Positions 21,405-31,106 of a DNA stretch of 64,000 bases are shown here, in pieces. Made by a program: the position numbers and the translations under genes. Position 1 is the first letter of the stretch. Every line of letters begins with the position of its first letter. This stretch comes from Ricordea florida. Taxonomy: Eukaryota; Cnidaria; Anthozoa; Corallimorpharia; Ricordeidae. Location of the stretch: NCBI GenBank assembly GCA_949710005.1, contig OX453277.1, positions 13,945,527 to 14,009,526 of the forward strand. The letters run 5' to 3'. The notes beneath the pieces were generated by a model. It made no database searches, was not told the DNA's origin, and worked only from the letters and a program-made list of their open reading frames with translations.

Positions 21405-22346
21405 TTAAGTGTGTTTGTTCTTACGTGGAGTTGGTATTGGAGGTTTCATCACTTCCTCCTCATCCTCCTCATCCACAACTTTATCCTCTTTCTCTTCTTC
21501 TTCTTCTAAGAATGAATATTCCTCTTCTTCTTCTTCTTCTTCATCAGATGATAGATCACCAGTTAGGAAAGAGGTGTCATCATACTTAATTGGTATTAAT
21601 CTAACTTCCCTCACACGTAAGCGAATAGATGCGCCATATGGAGTGTTATTGTGGCTTCCCCAATAGATGTCTTGTAAATCCAGAATTATTTTGGCAGTAG
21701 TCAGATCAGGTGTTTCGCCAATATCTGCCATGAATTTGTCAAATGTTTGTTGTTTATTGTCAGAGTCATAGATCTTAGTCCAACACTTCATCTTTTTGCC
21801 CTTATCTTTAGTGTTTAACTTAAAGTAGGCTCTTTTGGGCTTGTTGCCACCTTTAGCGTAGTTGTATATAGGCTTCACTGCCGATATGAGATTATCATTA
21901 CCAACATTTTTACAAGCGCTTATTGTGGCCTTTGAGGCTTTGAAAAATCCATTCCTCAAAGCTTTAGCCACCATACGCCTCAAATTGTCAAAGATTTCAA
22001 AAGTAGATCTTTCAAGATCTGTGGGCTGATCCACAGTCTCCTTACTTGTCATTGGATATGAAATCTGTAACCCCTCCATGTTGTCCATGGTCTGTTGTTT
22101 GGGATTAAGTCCAAATTGCCATATGCCTGAGATGCCCCAGACATTCTGTTCAGGCATTTCAATACATATCGATCGTTTCACATCATTCTTACCAATGAAT
22201 CGAACCTTAGAGCAAGAACCACCCCAGTTATTAGGCTTGGGTTCTTCAATGAAGATCTTACTCCAGTTGAATTTATGACAAGGTCTGATCAAGATAGGTT
22301 TCGACATGATTTGATCTCTGATTTGCTTTCTGTTGGATATGCTCAT
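21405..22346 (-). CDS. Unrecognised protein with acidic tail; possible ssDNA-binding protein
   Basis: 313 residues from ATG 22346 (the frame upstream starts with TTG). A beta-rich body includes NNWGGSCSKVRFIG, GISGIWQFGLN and DIYWGSHNNTPYGASIRL followed by VREVRLI. A long Asp/Glu tail ends the protein before a short basic end. A compact domain plus an acidic tail is the usual shape of viral and bacterial single-strand DNA-binding proteins, but I see no decisive motif, so the role is a guess. The gene is present only in element 1: in element 2 its neighbours are adjacent. The acidic tail is encoded by TTC/TCC repeats on the plus strand. Confidence 0.4.
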   Translation of the reverse strand: MSISNRKQIRDQIMSKPILIRPCHKFNWSKIFIEEPKPNNWGGSCSKVRFIGKNDVKRSICIEMPEQNVWGISGIWQFGLNPKQQTMDNMEGLQISYPMTSKETVDQPTDLERSTFEIFDNLRRMVAKALRNGFFKASKATISACKNVGNDNLISAVKPIYNYAKGGNKPKRAYFKLNTKDKGKKMKCWTKIYDSDNKQQTFDKFMADIGETPDLTTAKIILDLQDIYWGSHNNTPYGASIRLRVREVRLIPIKYDDTSFLTGDLSSDEEEEEEEEYSFLEEEEEKEDKVVDEEDEEEVMKPPIPTPRKNKHT

Positions 22347-22402
22347 TCCTGGTCTGGACAAATTAATTTTTAAATTTTTTGTATTACTAATTTTTTCTTC
22401 AG

Positions 22403-22927
22403 TTAGCGAACAGTATCAACTCCAACTTGATCTGTATTAGTTGAATCAGCAGCAGTAATAGGCTCTCTTAATTTGAAATGCTTAATGGTGGTAATAGCTA
22501 CTATTATTAATGTAGCAGCAATTCCACCCTTTACTACTATTGAACCAGAAACTTCTGACAGCCATTGTTTAACCAATTGGTTATTCTTCCAATCATTTAC
22601 TAGAGCTTCTGGGTCATCTACTCCACCATACCTACTAAGACACCAATTAACTAATTTAGCTAATAGATGTAAAGGAGGATCTATTAGTCCATCAGCTAGA
22701 TTCTTACCAGACACCATCTTATATCTTTTGTAATACTTTTCAACATCTTTTTCTGATAATTTATGGATATCAGACAGGGTCATTTGGATACCAGTATACT
22801 CCTTGGTAGAACCTAAACATGCTAGTATTGAAAGTTATTCTCTTTTAGACTTCAAATCGTCATCATTGTTTATTACTTGATCACTTCTAACAGTTTCACC
22901 ATTCATGATATCTTCAGGAGTTGTCAT
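22403..22927 (-). pseudogene. Small membrane protein with premature stop (core gene)
   Basis: The frame opens at ATG 22927, two bases after the ATPase stop, and runs in the frame of the 22403-22783 ORF but meets TAA at 22835-22837 (codon 31). Homology to element 2 (58717-59274) continues on both sides of this stop: LSILACLGSTKEYTGIQM here matches LAILAVLGSTKEYLGVDM there. Downstream are DIHKLSEKDVEKYYKRY, a helix bundle and one hydrophobic segment (about VVKGGIAATLIIVAITTI). A shorter product from an internal ATG at 22783 is possible. Function unknown. Confidence 0.7.
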
Positions 22928-22929
22928 GA

Positions 22930-23562
22930 TTATGCCGTAAGAGCCGGTATCTCTAAGTAATTTTGGAATGGATGTCTAAGGGAGAAGCAGAGCCTGGCAT
23001 ACTTTTCATTCTTAAGATGCTTCTTGTATTTTTTACAAGTTTCAGCATCCAGGTCTCTGCCATATTCCTCGAAAAGCATCTTCATCGCCGTTTGCGATGG
23101 ATTATGGAATGAAACCACACAAGCTACATTTTCCCGGAATGGTTTGGATATAGATGTGAGCTGTTGAGTGAGAACCCACACTGATATACCTATATGCCTT
23201 CCAGAGAACGCTAAATCAATGAATTTGTTGGATCTATTCTTCAGATCCTTTGAAACGGCACAATCATCCAATATTATGAGAGCATTCATATCTGAGAAGA
23301 ATGAAGAGCAATCCATTAACAAATTGTTAATTTCATCATGATCACTCGCGTCTGGTGAAAGTACAAAGAATCGTTTATCCCCCTTTGCAAAGCCTCTATA
23401 AGTCTTGTTATGGGCATATGTTGGACAAATCAACACAATATAATCGAATACTTGCTTATAATGACCTCGAAGCTGTTCCACCAGGTATTGGGTCTTTCCA
23501 CAATTCGTGGGACCAGTTATGATACAATTGAATGGAATCATATCTTTTAGTTCATTCATCAT
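22930..23562 (-). CDS. A32-like genome packaging ATPase
   Basis: 210 residues. FtsK/HerA-type ATPase of the A32 group that drives DNA into capsids of Polinton-like and nucleocytoplasmic large DNA viruses. Walker A is GPTNCGKT (residues 17-24), Walker B is ALIILDDCA (Asp99, Asp100), and a downstream motif WVLTQQLTSISKPFRENV has the Gln-Gln sensor region. It reads intact and ends two bases before the next gene's ATG. A TCTAAAGG motif lies upstream of the start. Its closest relative in view is 58050-58676 in element 2. Confidence 0.9.
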   Translation of the reverse strand: MMNELKDMIPFNCIITGPTNCGKTQYLVEQLRGHYKQVFDYIVLICPTYAHNKTYRGFAKGDKRFFVLSPDASDHDEINNLLMDCSSFFSDMNALIILDDCAVSKDLKNRSNKFIDLAFSGRHIGISVWVLTQQLTSISKPFRENVACVVSFHNPSQTAMKMLFEEYGRDLDAETCKKYKKHLKNEKYARLCFSLRHPFQNYLEIPALTA

Positions 23563-23633
23563 TACTCAATACATTAACTCCTTTAGATTAATGTTTCTTC
23601 TCATGAGAACGTGAGAAGAAAACATATAGCAGC

Positions 23634-24869
23634 CTAATATTTAATCTCCTCTAGACCACCATTCCTAATGTTCATGATAGCGTCAGCAACAACGAACATG
23701 TAGCATGTAAGAACTCTAGTTCCAACCTTTTCTCTCTTAATTTCTAAAGCCACACCATCACGAGTAGCAACAATGGAATACCCATTTCCATGAATATCAT
23801 TATCTGGATAAGTCCTCAAGTCAATCCACAAAGCGAATTTATCTGTATAGAAGTCAGATTCCTTAATTGAATCACTGAGACCAACTCGCTTAATTATGGA
23901 TTGCCACAAATCAGTCGCCATCATACCTTTCAAATAAACTTTGTTAGGAACTCCATCTATGTCAATCTTGACTGATGTGATCTTTGGATTTGCAAAAATC
24001 TCAGAATCCCTAAGACCTTCTGCATGAGGGGCAGTGAAAAGACATAGTATACCAGTCATGGATCTCCTTGGCACGTTAATATGCTGATTTATCACAGCAT
24101 CATTAGCCTCAGAGATTGTAAACGTTTTGTGAAGAAGTGCTTTTTCATAAGTGAATCCTTTTCCAACTTTGTAGGACGATACAGCTTCTCTTGCTAAAAA
24201 ATCATTTGATATGCACTGGTATTCCATTTCCATGTTTATTAATTTATAACTAGGTGGTGTTTCACTGTTTGAATAAACTACAACATCCGAAACTTTAGCC
24301 AAAGTCAATTCAAATCTAAGTGGATGTGGTAATCCCATTGGATAAAATACTCCATGATCTTTGAGGATTGTGTGATCTAATGGAATAGCATATCTAGTGT
24401 TATGAATCGCGGCTAAAGTATTATGCTTTGCGTTTGATGTATCTTTGTTCCCTGCATTGGTTCTAATTTTCCTTATATTAACATCAGATATACCCTGTCT
24501 CAATCTATTATCACGATCTTCATTTGTCAAAAACAAATCATGATAAGTTTTGAACAAATCAAATCTACTAAGATCCTCTATGATTTCACCCCCTAATAAA
24601 ACTTTATATTGTGAAATTAAATTCCTTCCCAAATTATTTACAAGAGTGTTGTCCTTATGCCCGGTTACAACCATATCAAAGATTATGTAGACGCTACCAG
24701 GTACAATCACTAAATTCTCACTCAATTTTGGGATTTCAATGTATAATGTCTCACCAGGTTCGGCTGATGATGGATTCAACGTGACCCTATTCAACGAAGT
24801 TCCTGCCTTCAACCCTCCACGAGTCCTTGGAACACGATTTGGATCAAGAATGTTTGATATAGAAGTCAT
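23634..24869 (-). CDS. Candidate major capsid protein (double jelly-roll type)
   Basis: 411 residues and intact. It is the longest strongly conserved non-enzyme in the core; the element 2 homologue is 56728-57978 (416 residues). Conserved pieces are NRVTLNPSSAEPGETLY, ILKDHGVFYPMGLPHPL, KTFTISEANDAVINQHINV and NKFALWIDLRT-like FALWIDLRTYPDND. Beta-rich sequence, a length fitting single-gene double jelly-roll capsids, and adjacency to the packaging ATPase (72 bases) support the call. No structure was checked. It is divergently transcribed from integrase across only 27 bases. Confidence 0.6.
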   Translation of the reverse strand: MTSISNILDPNRVPRTRGGLKAGTSLNRVTLNPSSAEPGETLYIEIPKLSENLVIVPGSVYIIFDMVVTGHKDNTLVNNLGRNLISQYKVLLGGEIIEDLSRFDLFKTYHDLFLTNEDRDNRLRQGISDVNIRKIRTNAGNKDTSNAKHNTLAAIHNTRYAIPLDHTILKDHGVFYPMGLPHPLRFELTLAKVSDVVVYSNSETPPSYKLINMEMEYQCISNDFLAREAVSSYKVGKGFTYEKALLHKTFTISEANDAVINQHINVPRRSMTGILCLFTAPHAEGLRDSEIFANPKITSVKIDIDGVPNKVYLKGMMATDLWQSIIKRVGLSDSIKESDFYTDKFALWIDLRTYPDNDIHGNGYSIVATRDGVALEIKREKVGTRVLTCYMFVVADAIMNIRNGGLEEIKY

Positions 24870-24896
24870 TTTAAATGCTTATATTCTTGTTTATAA
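24870..24896. promoter_or_regulatory. 27-bp bidirectional capsid/integrase promoter
   Basis: The whole gap between the two start codons is 27 bases and contains TTTAAA near the capsid start and TTTATAA next to the integrase start. The corresponding gap in element 2 is 33 bases with TTAAAG and TTATAAATAAAT. Confidence 0.5.
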
Positions 24897-25880
24897 ATGA
24901 ATGATTCTAATGTTTTAAGTCGATTATATTACTCCACTGAAGGATATTGGAAAGGATACTCAGCCATACCCAAATTAGCCGATGCAGCCAAAGTTAGTGA
25001 AAAGGTCGCTAAAGAGTGGTTGGAGAAGCAAGCCTTGTGGCAAATTTACCTCCCAGCTCCCAAGTATATACCAAGGCCACATTGGAGTGTGAATAAGCCT
25101 AATCAGATTCATCAAGTGGACTTGTTGTTTCTTCCTCATGATACAGTGAGAAGAAAAACATACCGCTATGCATTAGTTGTGATTGATATTGCCTCAAGGT
25201 ATAAGGATGCTGAAGCATTGACCTCAAAAGATAGTAGTGAAGTTGCCAATGCCTTTGGAAATATTTATTCCCGTAAGTTGAAATGGCCACAAACATTAAT
25301 GGTGGATCCAGGAACAGAATTCAAGGGTAATGTAACAACTCTTATGAATAAGCATCAAGTTACAATCCAGCGGAGTGAAGCTGGTAATCATAGAGCTCAG
25401 GCTTTCGTTGAGAGAGCCAATAGAACTCTTGGTGAGAAATTATTCAGCCATCAATACGCTCAAGAGATGGTTAGTGGTAGCCGATCCACAGTTTGGGTGA
25501 ACAGATTGCCTGCCATCATGAAGACCCTCAATAGTGAGACCACCCGTATTACTGGTAAAGAGCCTGAGGAAGCTTTGAAAATGGAGTCAATTGGTACTAA
25601 AACTCCAGAGTATAAGCGACCTGTAGGATTGGATGAGAAGAGATTACCTCCAGATGTTCAAGTCAGATATCTATATGCACCTGGTGAAGATGAAGGTGGA
25701 GATAAACGAAGGGCTACTGATCCCATATGGAGCCTTGAGGTCTATGATTTAGCCAGAACCATAATTAAACCGGGTCAACCAGTCTTGTACTATTTGAATG
25801 GGGGTCCAAAACGAGGATTCGTTCGTGAGGAACTTCAATTTGTGCCCCAAGACACTGAATCACCACCTTCTAACTTCTGA
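24897..25880 (+). CDS. rve-family (retroviral-type) integrase
   Basis: 327 residues. Integrases of this group insert the linear element DNA into the host genome. The catalytic triad is visible as Asp75 (HQVDLLFLP), Asp137 (LMVDPGTEF) and Glu172 (QAFVERANRTL), spaced close to the canonical DD35E. An N-terminal helical region (YYSTEGYWKGYSAIPKLA) precedes the core, and a chromo-like C-terminal region follows (WSLEVYDLARTI..LYYLNGG). It reads intact and overlaps the polymerase 3' end by 11 bases in convergent orientation. The 5-bp target duplication around the element fits this enzyme class. Confidence 0.93.
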   Translation: MNDSNVLSRLYYSTEGYWKGYSAIPKLADAAKVSEKVAKEWLEKQALWQIYLPAPKYIPRPHWSVNKPNQIHQVDLLFLPHDTVRRKTYRYALVVIDIASRYKDAEALTSKDSSEVANAFGNIYSRKLKWPQTLMVDPGTEFKGNVTTLMNKHQVTIQRSEAGNHRAQAFVERANRTLGEKLFSHQYAQEMVSGSRSTVWVNRLPAIMKTLNSETTRITGKEPEEALKMESIGTKTPEYKRPVGLDEKRLPPDVQVRYLYAPGEDEGGDKRRATDPIWSLEVYDLARTIIKPGQPVLYYLNGGPKRGFVREELQFVPQDTESPPSNF

Positions 25881-28800
25881 AGTGACCATGTGCATAAGTA
25901 TTTACACCATCTTCCATTATCACACGTTTGTCGTCCTCGCGTGATAATGCAATCTTATTAATTGTTTCAGTATATATTTCATGCTTATGACTCCTTATGG
26001 TATTCATCTTCCTTCTCTGGAATTGGCCACTGAAAAGACAAGTCTTGTAATCCTCAAAACTTATACTCTTACTCACCACTGACTTATTCACACCCTTACA
26101 CTTCTTCACTTCAGCCTGTTTATCTGTTTTGAAGGCATATAGTTTAGCTCTTAGACCCACAAATTCTGTTATCTGTTCACCGCCAGCTTCATCCTTGAAC
26201 ATGCCTCCAACCTTCTTATTAACTCCGGTTTCAATTCCGGATGGATGATCCTTGGGATAGTTACTGGTATCAAATTTATCCCTCACATCTGGACTTATGT
26301 CATTATAGAAGTCCTCAGTCTGTATCTCATAGGTTAAGGAATCTGTATCTGTGAACAGCAACTTGGCGTCATCACCATATTTAGGCTTTATGTAATTGTA
26401 ATGAAAATCATACATAGTTATTTTACTCAAATCCAGAACAGTCAATCCTAAGTAAATGGGTTTATCAAAGATTAGTTTAGTTTTCTTCATGTGAAAGGCA
26501 GACATATTCTCACAAAAGATGTTCCTGTGGTGGAAATTTGGCTTGACAATTAATTTACGCGCCTGCTTCTCATTAGTCACCAATTGAATATCCACTCTCT
26601 TCCTGATGTTCTCCATAGTCTTCCCGAATACTGAGTTGTTCATTAATTTGAAGAAATCCTTCTCAAAGTCATTCTCCGCTTTAGCCCTAAGACTTGTATT
26701 CAGGTCAATGTAAGTCTTTAGCCACTCTGACTCTTTGAATGTTATGCCTCTGTGAACTTTGGTTAGTTTCAATCCCAGAGATAAATAGTGCTTTAGTGCT
26801 TCGTGATGGACCACATATTTTGTCTTATCTCTAAGATTTGGAACCAGCTTCTCTACTCCATCAACATTCACACTTTCTGGAGCAAAAGGATAATCATTGT
26901 GTAAATCATGTAACTCTAGAGAATACCCCAAATCAACCTCCAATATACATGGATTCTCCCTCCAATTTAACAACTGCTGATCATCCATCCACTCAAAACC
27001 ATGAGTTGGTAAAGCCTTAGTCATTGCATGCCCATATAGTCCATTAGCATCTAAATATGTGATATACTTTGTAGGTAGGGATGAATCATACTCCTTCATA
27101 TATGGATTGTTAGCTTTACCATGTCTAGTTGAAATCATTGAGATTCCACCTCTGATGCCATTTTCAATCATAAGCAGCATATCTGGATCCCTCAAAAGCT
27201 CCAACTCCACCTTGGTTTTCTTCAATGTAGCATCCCATGCCAGTCCAGGTGCAGTAAAGTACCATGCAGGATCTAATCCATAATTTCTCATACATACCCT
27301 TCTGAAATTCTTGAAAACATCAGCCAATAATAATACATCCACCTTGAGATACATGTTATGATAATTCTTGAGATTCTTCATCTCAAATGTATCCCACACA
27401 GACTTGGCATGTTTGTAGTCTTCCTCAGTTAAATCCTCATCATAAAGCTTTGAATAGAATTCTTCTTTAGGTGGAAGACTTGTCTCATTTAGCTTATCAT
27501 ATCCATCAAACCAATCGTAAGGAAAGACGCCCTTTCTAGCTAATAAATCTAATTCCTCACCTTCATGATATCTTCCCAAATTCTCCAAAGACTCTCGTGG
27601 TATATTGTTAGCCAAACTGGCTAGACCACTAGACATAAACCTGAAACTGTCTATAAACCTTATGTATCGTTTCACCTCAATCTTCTTACCCTCCTCATTC
27701 CTAAAGGTATCCACAACAATCTCCTTGGTAAATGAGATGTATTTCTCATCAGTAAGTGGTATACAATTTACTTTACCCTCTGATATACCAAGATTCTTCA
27801 CGAATAAATGACTATCATACCCAGACAAATTATGAAATATAACTGGAAAGAACTTGGGGACCTTGAATTCGATATTACATTTCTTGTGTGCTGCTCCCCT
27901 ATACTTACCCGTAATATGGCAGTGATCACGTACCTTATCATCCCCCAGCTCACCCTCACAAATAAAGCAGTGAGTTGCATTCTTAAAATTCCTTTTATCT
28001 TTCTTCTTCATTATAATCTCCTCTGGAAATCTGAATCATTCATAAATCTTCTTGATATCAGCCTCCAGTCTCTTCATGAAGATTTTTGTAATGTCCTCAT
28101 CTGGAGATCTTGCTGTACGCATTGCAAGCTTAGGTTCAAATAACTCATCATCAAAACACTTGATAAGATAACAGAATCCTGATGGCTTGTGCTTCTGATA
28201 CTGATTCGTGAAACTATCCCTATCATCCGGTGAACAAGTATCCATCTTCTCCGTGAAACACTCAAAGTCCGCGTAGACCACAAATGGGACTTGCATCTTT
28301 CTGCTGTGGTTCTTAAAAATAATGTACTTTGGACTCCCATCCTCGTTAATAGGCATCTCTGCTTTGACTGCTTCGTTGTTTAGACAGTATTCCATATGTG
28401 TGTCTAATGATTTCTCTGACCAAAATGAATTTAGACAATTGTCACAATAAAAACTAGCCTCCTTATGCTTACTATGACTACAAAATCTTGACATGTTCTT
28501 AATCCAACAGAAATGATTAGTTTCATCATTTGATATAAAAAGCAGGTTTATCTTTGGAACCCCTAATTTACCACTACGCCTTATTAAAGTTGGCTCGCCA
28601 TTCTCGTATCCAAGAATATTAATGCCATAGGAGTTTTGCCTTTCAAATTTGTCCACCTGATTCGTGGCAAGCGCTGAGACTGGAAACTCTATCCCTGACC
28701 AATCTAGCTTCTCTGAGTTATCTCTCATCTCCTTATTTAATCTCTCAGGATGATCCTCCCTTGGGAATAAAGCAGATGTTACTGCCCATTTGAAACACTC

Positions 28801-29712
28801 CTGGTCTTCTTCATTCTTAACATTTATGATTGCCTTCTTGGCAGCCAATTTAGATGATAGTTTAATATATGAACTTCCAGAAAAGGGTCTAAATGGATTT
28901 ATATGAATACGAAAATCTATAACATGGTCAAATACCCATCCAGAACGCTCATTCTCATATTTTTCTACCAATTCAATCAGTCTAGCTGTGATTCTATCAA
29001 ACATAGTAAATGTATTTGTTGAAACTGTTACTGTCTCCATCTCTGAATGAAAATGACCTTCACTCCGCTCAATAACACAATTATTCTGGTTATTCCTCCT
29101 TATGAAGCCACATGAAAAAATACACTTCAACTTGAATGGCTTCTTCTGTTTACGCATCAAAACATAGAATTGTGATCTAACATTGTTAAGGAATGAAGTT
29201 GGATCATAGCCACTTCTACCCTTTACTATATAACTCTTCAAAAAGCCTTTCAGAGCCGTTTCATGTCTTTTGGGGATAAAATAGTCAGGTTTCTCTTTGA
29301 GAATATTAGCTACCTTTCTTAATCTCTTAGTAATGGTCCTCTTAACTGATTCTGTAACGTTAGATTCTATCCAATCTATGGTCTTATTAATTTCATTCTT
29401 AGCTAAATCAATGGCCCTACTATATGAGGCGCGAGCGGGCTTTGTTCTTGTGGGTCTAATTGGACCAGAAATTGGAACATTAGCTTCAGATACTCGTGTG
29501 GATCCAACAACATTAATGAGTTCTGTTTTACGCATCTTGGCATAGCCTTGTGTACCAATCTTCTTGGCTATGATTCTCAATGCATTCACTGTTAAATTCT
29601 CAGGTTGAACATCTGATAACGCTTCGAGTAATTCAGCCTTTCTGAATTTGCCAGCCTTTACACCAGCTTTTTTAGCTATTGCTCTCAACTCTGTTACTGG
29701 TAAATTCTCCAT
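25870..29712 (-). pseudogene. Protein-primed DNA polymerase B, broken by one in-frame stop
   Basis: Polinton PolB, replicating the element by protein priming. The frame runs from ATG 29712 to 25870 but is interrupted by TGA at 28036-28038 (codon 559). In order: two N-terminal SAP/Rho-N-like helical repeats (LPVTELRAIAKKAG and LTVNALRIIAKKIG), Exo I with Asp482/Glu484 (VYADFE), a Cys/His unit C-F-I-C..DHCHITGKYRGAAH, Exo II (HNLSGYDSHLF), Exo III (YLKVDVLLLADVF), motif A (YLDANGLYG, about 888), motif B (MNNSVFGKT) and motif C (DTDS, 1122-1125). The stop lies between Exo I and the Cys/His unit, so neither part alone has the full exonuclease and polymerase. Readthrough or a sequencing error cannot be excluded. 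Confidence 0.9.
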
Positions 29713-29787
29713 AGCATCATTGGTTTAACAAATGATAATCCTTAAATTAATCACTATGCTATTTAACACATTATTTAATTTTTATAC

Positions 29788-29814
29788 TTTTGTAACACGC
29801 TTCATGTTACAAAA
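29788..29814. terminator. Hairpin after the 29828 gene (copy 2)
   Basis: TTTTGTAACACG-CTT-CATGTTACAAAA repeats the hairpin of 14886-14911 with one change, again 14 bases past a stop codon. Confidence 0.5.
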
Positions 29815-29827
29815 ATATTCTTTACAA

Positions 29828-30400
29828 TTAGTAATCAATCCCCCAACGCTCTTTCAACTCCTCCAACTCTTCTACATCAATACACCAATCTAAAATCCTA
29901 GTTGGATCCCACGCTATAGACATTAACTCTTCCCATGAATCATTTAAAAAAGTTCTCTTATGTATTCGTCTATTAGCCTCGTAGACTAACTCATCTTTTA
30001 TCTTTTGATATATTTTAGGAACACGCAATTCTATTGTAACACTCTTAATTTTAAATTTACTATAAACAAATGGTGTTCTAACAAACTCATCACTACAATC
30101 TTCAAAAAAATCCATAGCAACTTCATGTTTAATTTCACAAATCTCATAAAACTTACTAAAAATTTTTTCAGTAAGTTTCCTACCAAAAATATCTGAATTA
30201 TACAAACAAATAAAAAAATTATCATTAGACTTAAGTATAAAAATCAATCGAATACATTTAACAAAAACTTCATAACATGTAACATATCTAATTAATTCTT
30301 TCTTAATTTTATTAATAAATTTACGATTCTCCAAATTATTTTTATTAATAATCTCAAACTTAATAAATCCAGAATGTTGGCTATTCATCATTTCACTCAT
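29828..30400 (-). CDS. Unrecognised end-proximal protein
   Basis: 190 residues from ATG 30400; the frame upstream begins with TTG inside the terminal repeat. It is rich in Ile, Lys and Phe and very AT-rich compared with the capsid genes. Visible pieces are ELIRYVTCYEVFVKCIRL, a long charged middle and WDPTRILDWCIDVEELEELK near the end. I recognise no family. Like dUTPase at the other end, it starts right inside the inner edge of the terminal repeat and reads inward, so both end genes may share a repeat-borne promoter. It is followed by the conserved hairpin. Confidence 0.5.
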   Translation of the reverse strand: MSEMMNSQHSGFIKFEIINKNNLENRKFINKIKKELIRYVTCYEVFVKCIRLIFILKSNDNFFICLYNSDIFGRKLTEKIFSKFYEICEIKHEVAMDFFEDCSDEFVRTPFVYSKFKIKSVTIELRVPKIYQKIKDELVYEANRRIHKRTFLNDSWEELMSIAWDPTRILDWCIDVEELEELKERWGIDY

Positions 30401-30402
30401 TT

Positions 30403-30706
30403 CTCCAAAACATACCAATTGCTACACCATCCCAAAATAATTTTTCAATTTCCCAAACTCCTCACCCCACCCCCCACAAAGATACATTTTGACCATCACT
30501 CCCATAACTAATTAATTATTCATAAAACATTTTTGACCACACCCAAACGAAAAAACAGAAATCGAAAAAAAATCATCGACCCAAAAATCGAAAGACCCAA
30601 AAATTTCACAAGACTCAAAAAAAAATTTTGAAAAATCCTCGACACAAAAATCACAACTCGACCCAGAAAAAAATCATTGTCCCAGAATCCCCAGTTTCCT
30701 ACTACT
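30403..30706. repeat. Right terminal inverted repeat of element 1
   Basis: 304 bp, the complement of 13913-14215 with one substitution and one extra base in a homopolymer. Its near identity suggests recent insertion or recent conversion between ends. Confidence 0.93.
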
Positions 30707-31005
30707 CAATATTCTTGAGGGATATTACTGTATTTCTCATGGCTGACCACCCGCGAAGAGATGTGGACTTACACAAACGTGTTCTAAATGAGTATAAGGA
30801 AGGAAAAGCTTTCCGCTTGTTCGAGACAGGCTGGCTAAAACAGGTTGACATGCATCAAGTATCGACAGATTCACAATTCTGCCTTCTGAAAGCCAATTGC
30901 ACCCATACAATGAAAATAGCAGATACCCCACAAAATGTTTGGATTGCTGTGGTCAAGGCAACAGCGAGGATTGTTAGTACATATCGTACTTGTACTGCGG
31001 GATAA
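30707..31005 (+). pseudogene. SAP/SWIM-type gene remnant, 3' part (interrupted by Polinton)
   Basis: From 30712 an open frame of 98 codons (FLRDITVFLMADHPRRD, LFETGWLKQVDMHQV, then WIAVVKATARIVSTYRTCTAG and a stop) continues the frame of 13610-13912 once the Polinton and one CAATA copy are ignored. The closing T-x-C-x-AG is the start of a SWIM-like zinc site as in the protein at 36316-38159; the CxH half was not found after the stop. It is therefore truncated as well as split. Confidence 0.6.
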
Positions 31006-31106
31006 CCTTTATAACAAGGACTTACACTGATTCCTATTTCTGTATTGGATTTCATATGGCTCCATCTTTCTGCTGTCTGGTTAATTACTTGTTGTACATA
31101 ATGTAT

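Larger units (their letters stand above)
13913..30706. mobile_element. Polinton/Maverick (adintovirus-like) element 1, complete
   Basis: The element is 16,794 bp. Its inverted repeats are 13913-14215 and 30403-30706, beginning AGTAGTAGGAAACTGGGG. Direct CAATA copies at 13908-13912 and 30707-30711 form a 5-bp target-site duplication, in line with a retroviral-type integrase. It carries polymerase B, integrase, packaging ATPase and capsid-type genes, the defining Polinton set. Most genes read on the minus strand; integrase and dUTPase read on plus. Several genes are broken (see entries), so this copy is probably not competent as it stands. Confidence 0.93.

Noticed and set aside
29828..30400. 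Adenain-like cysteine protease
   Set aside because: No convincing His-Asp/Glu-Cys motif order could be found.
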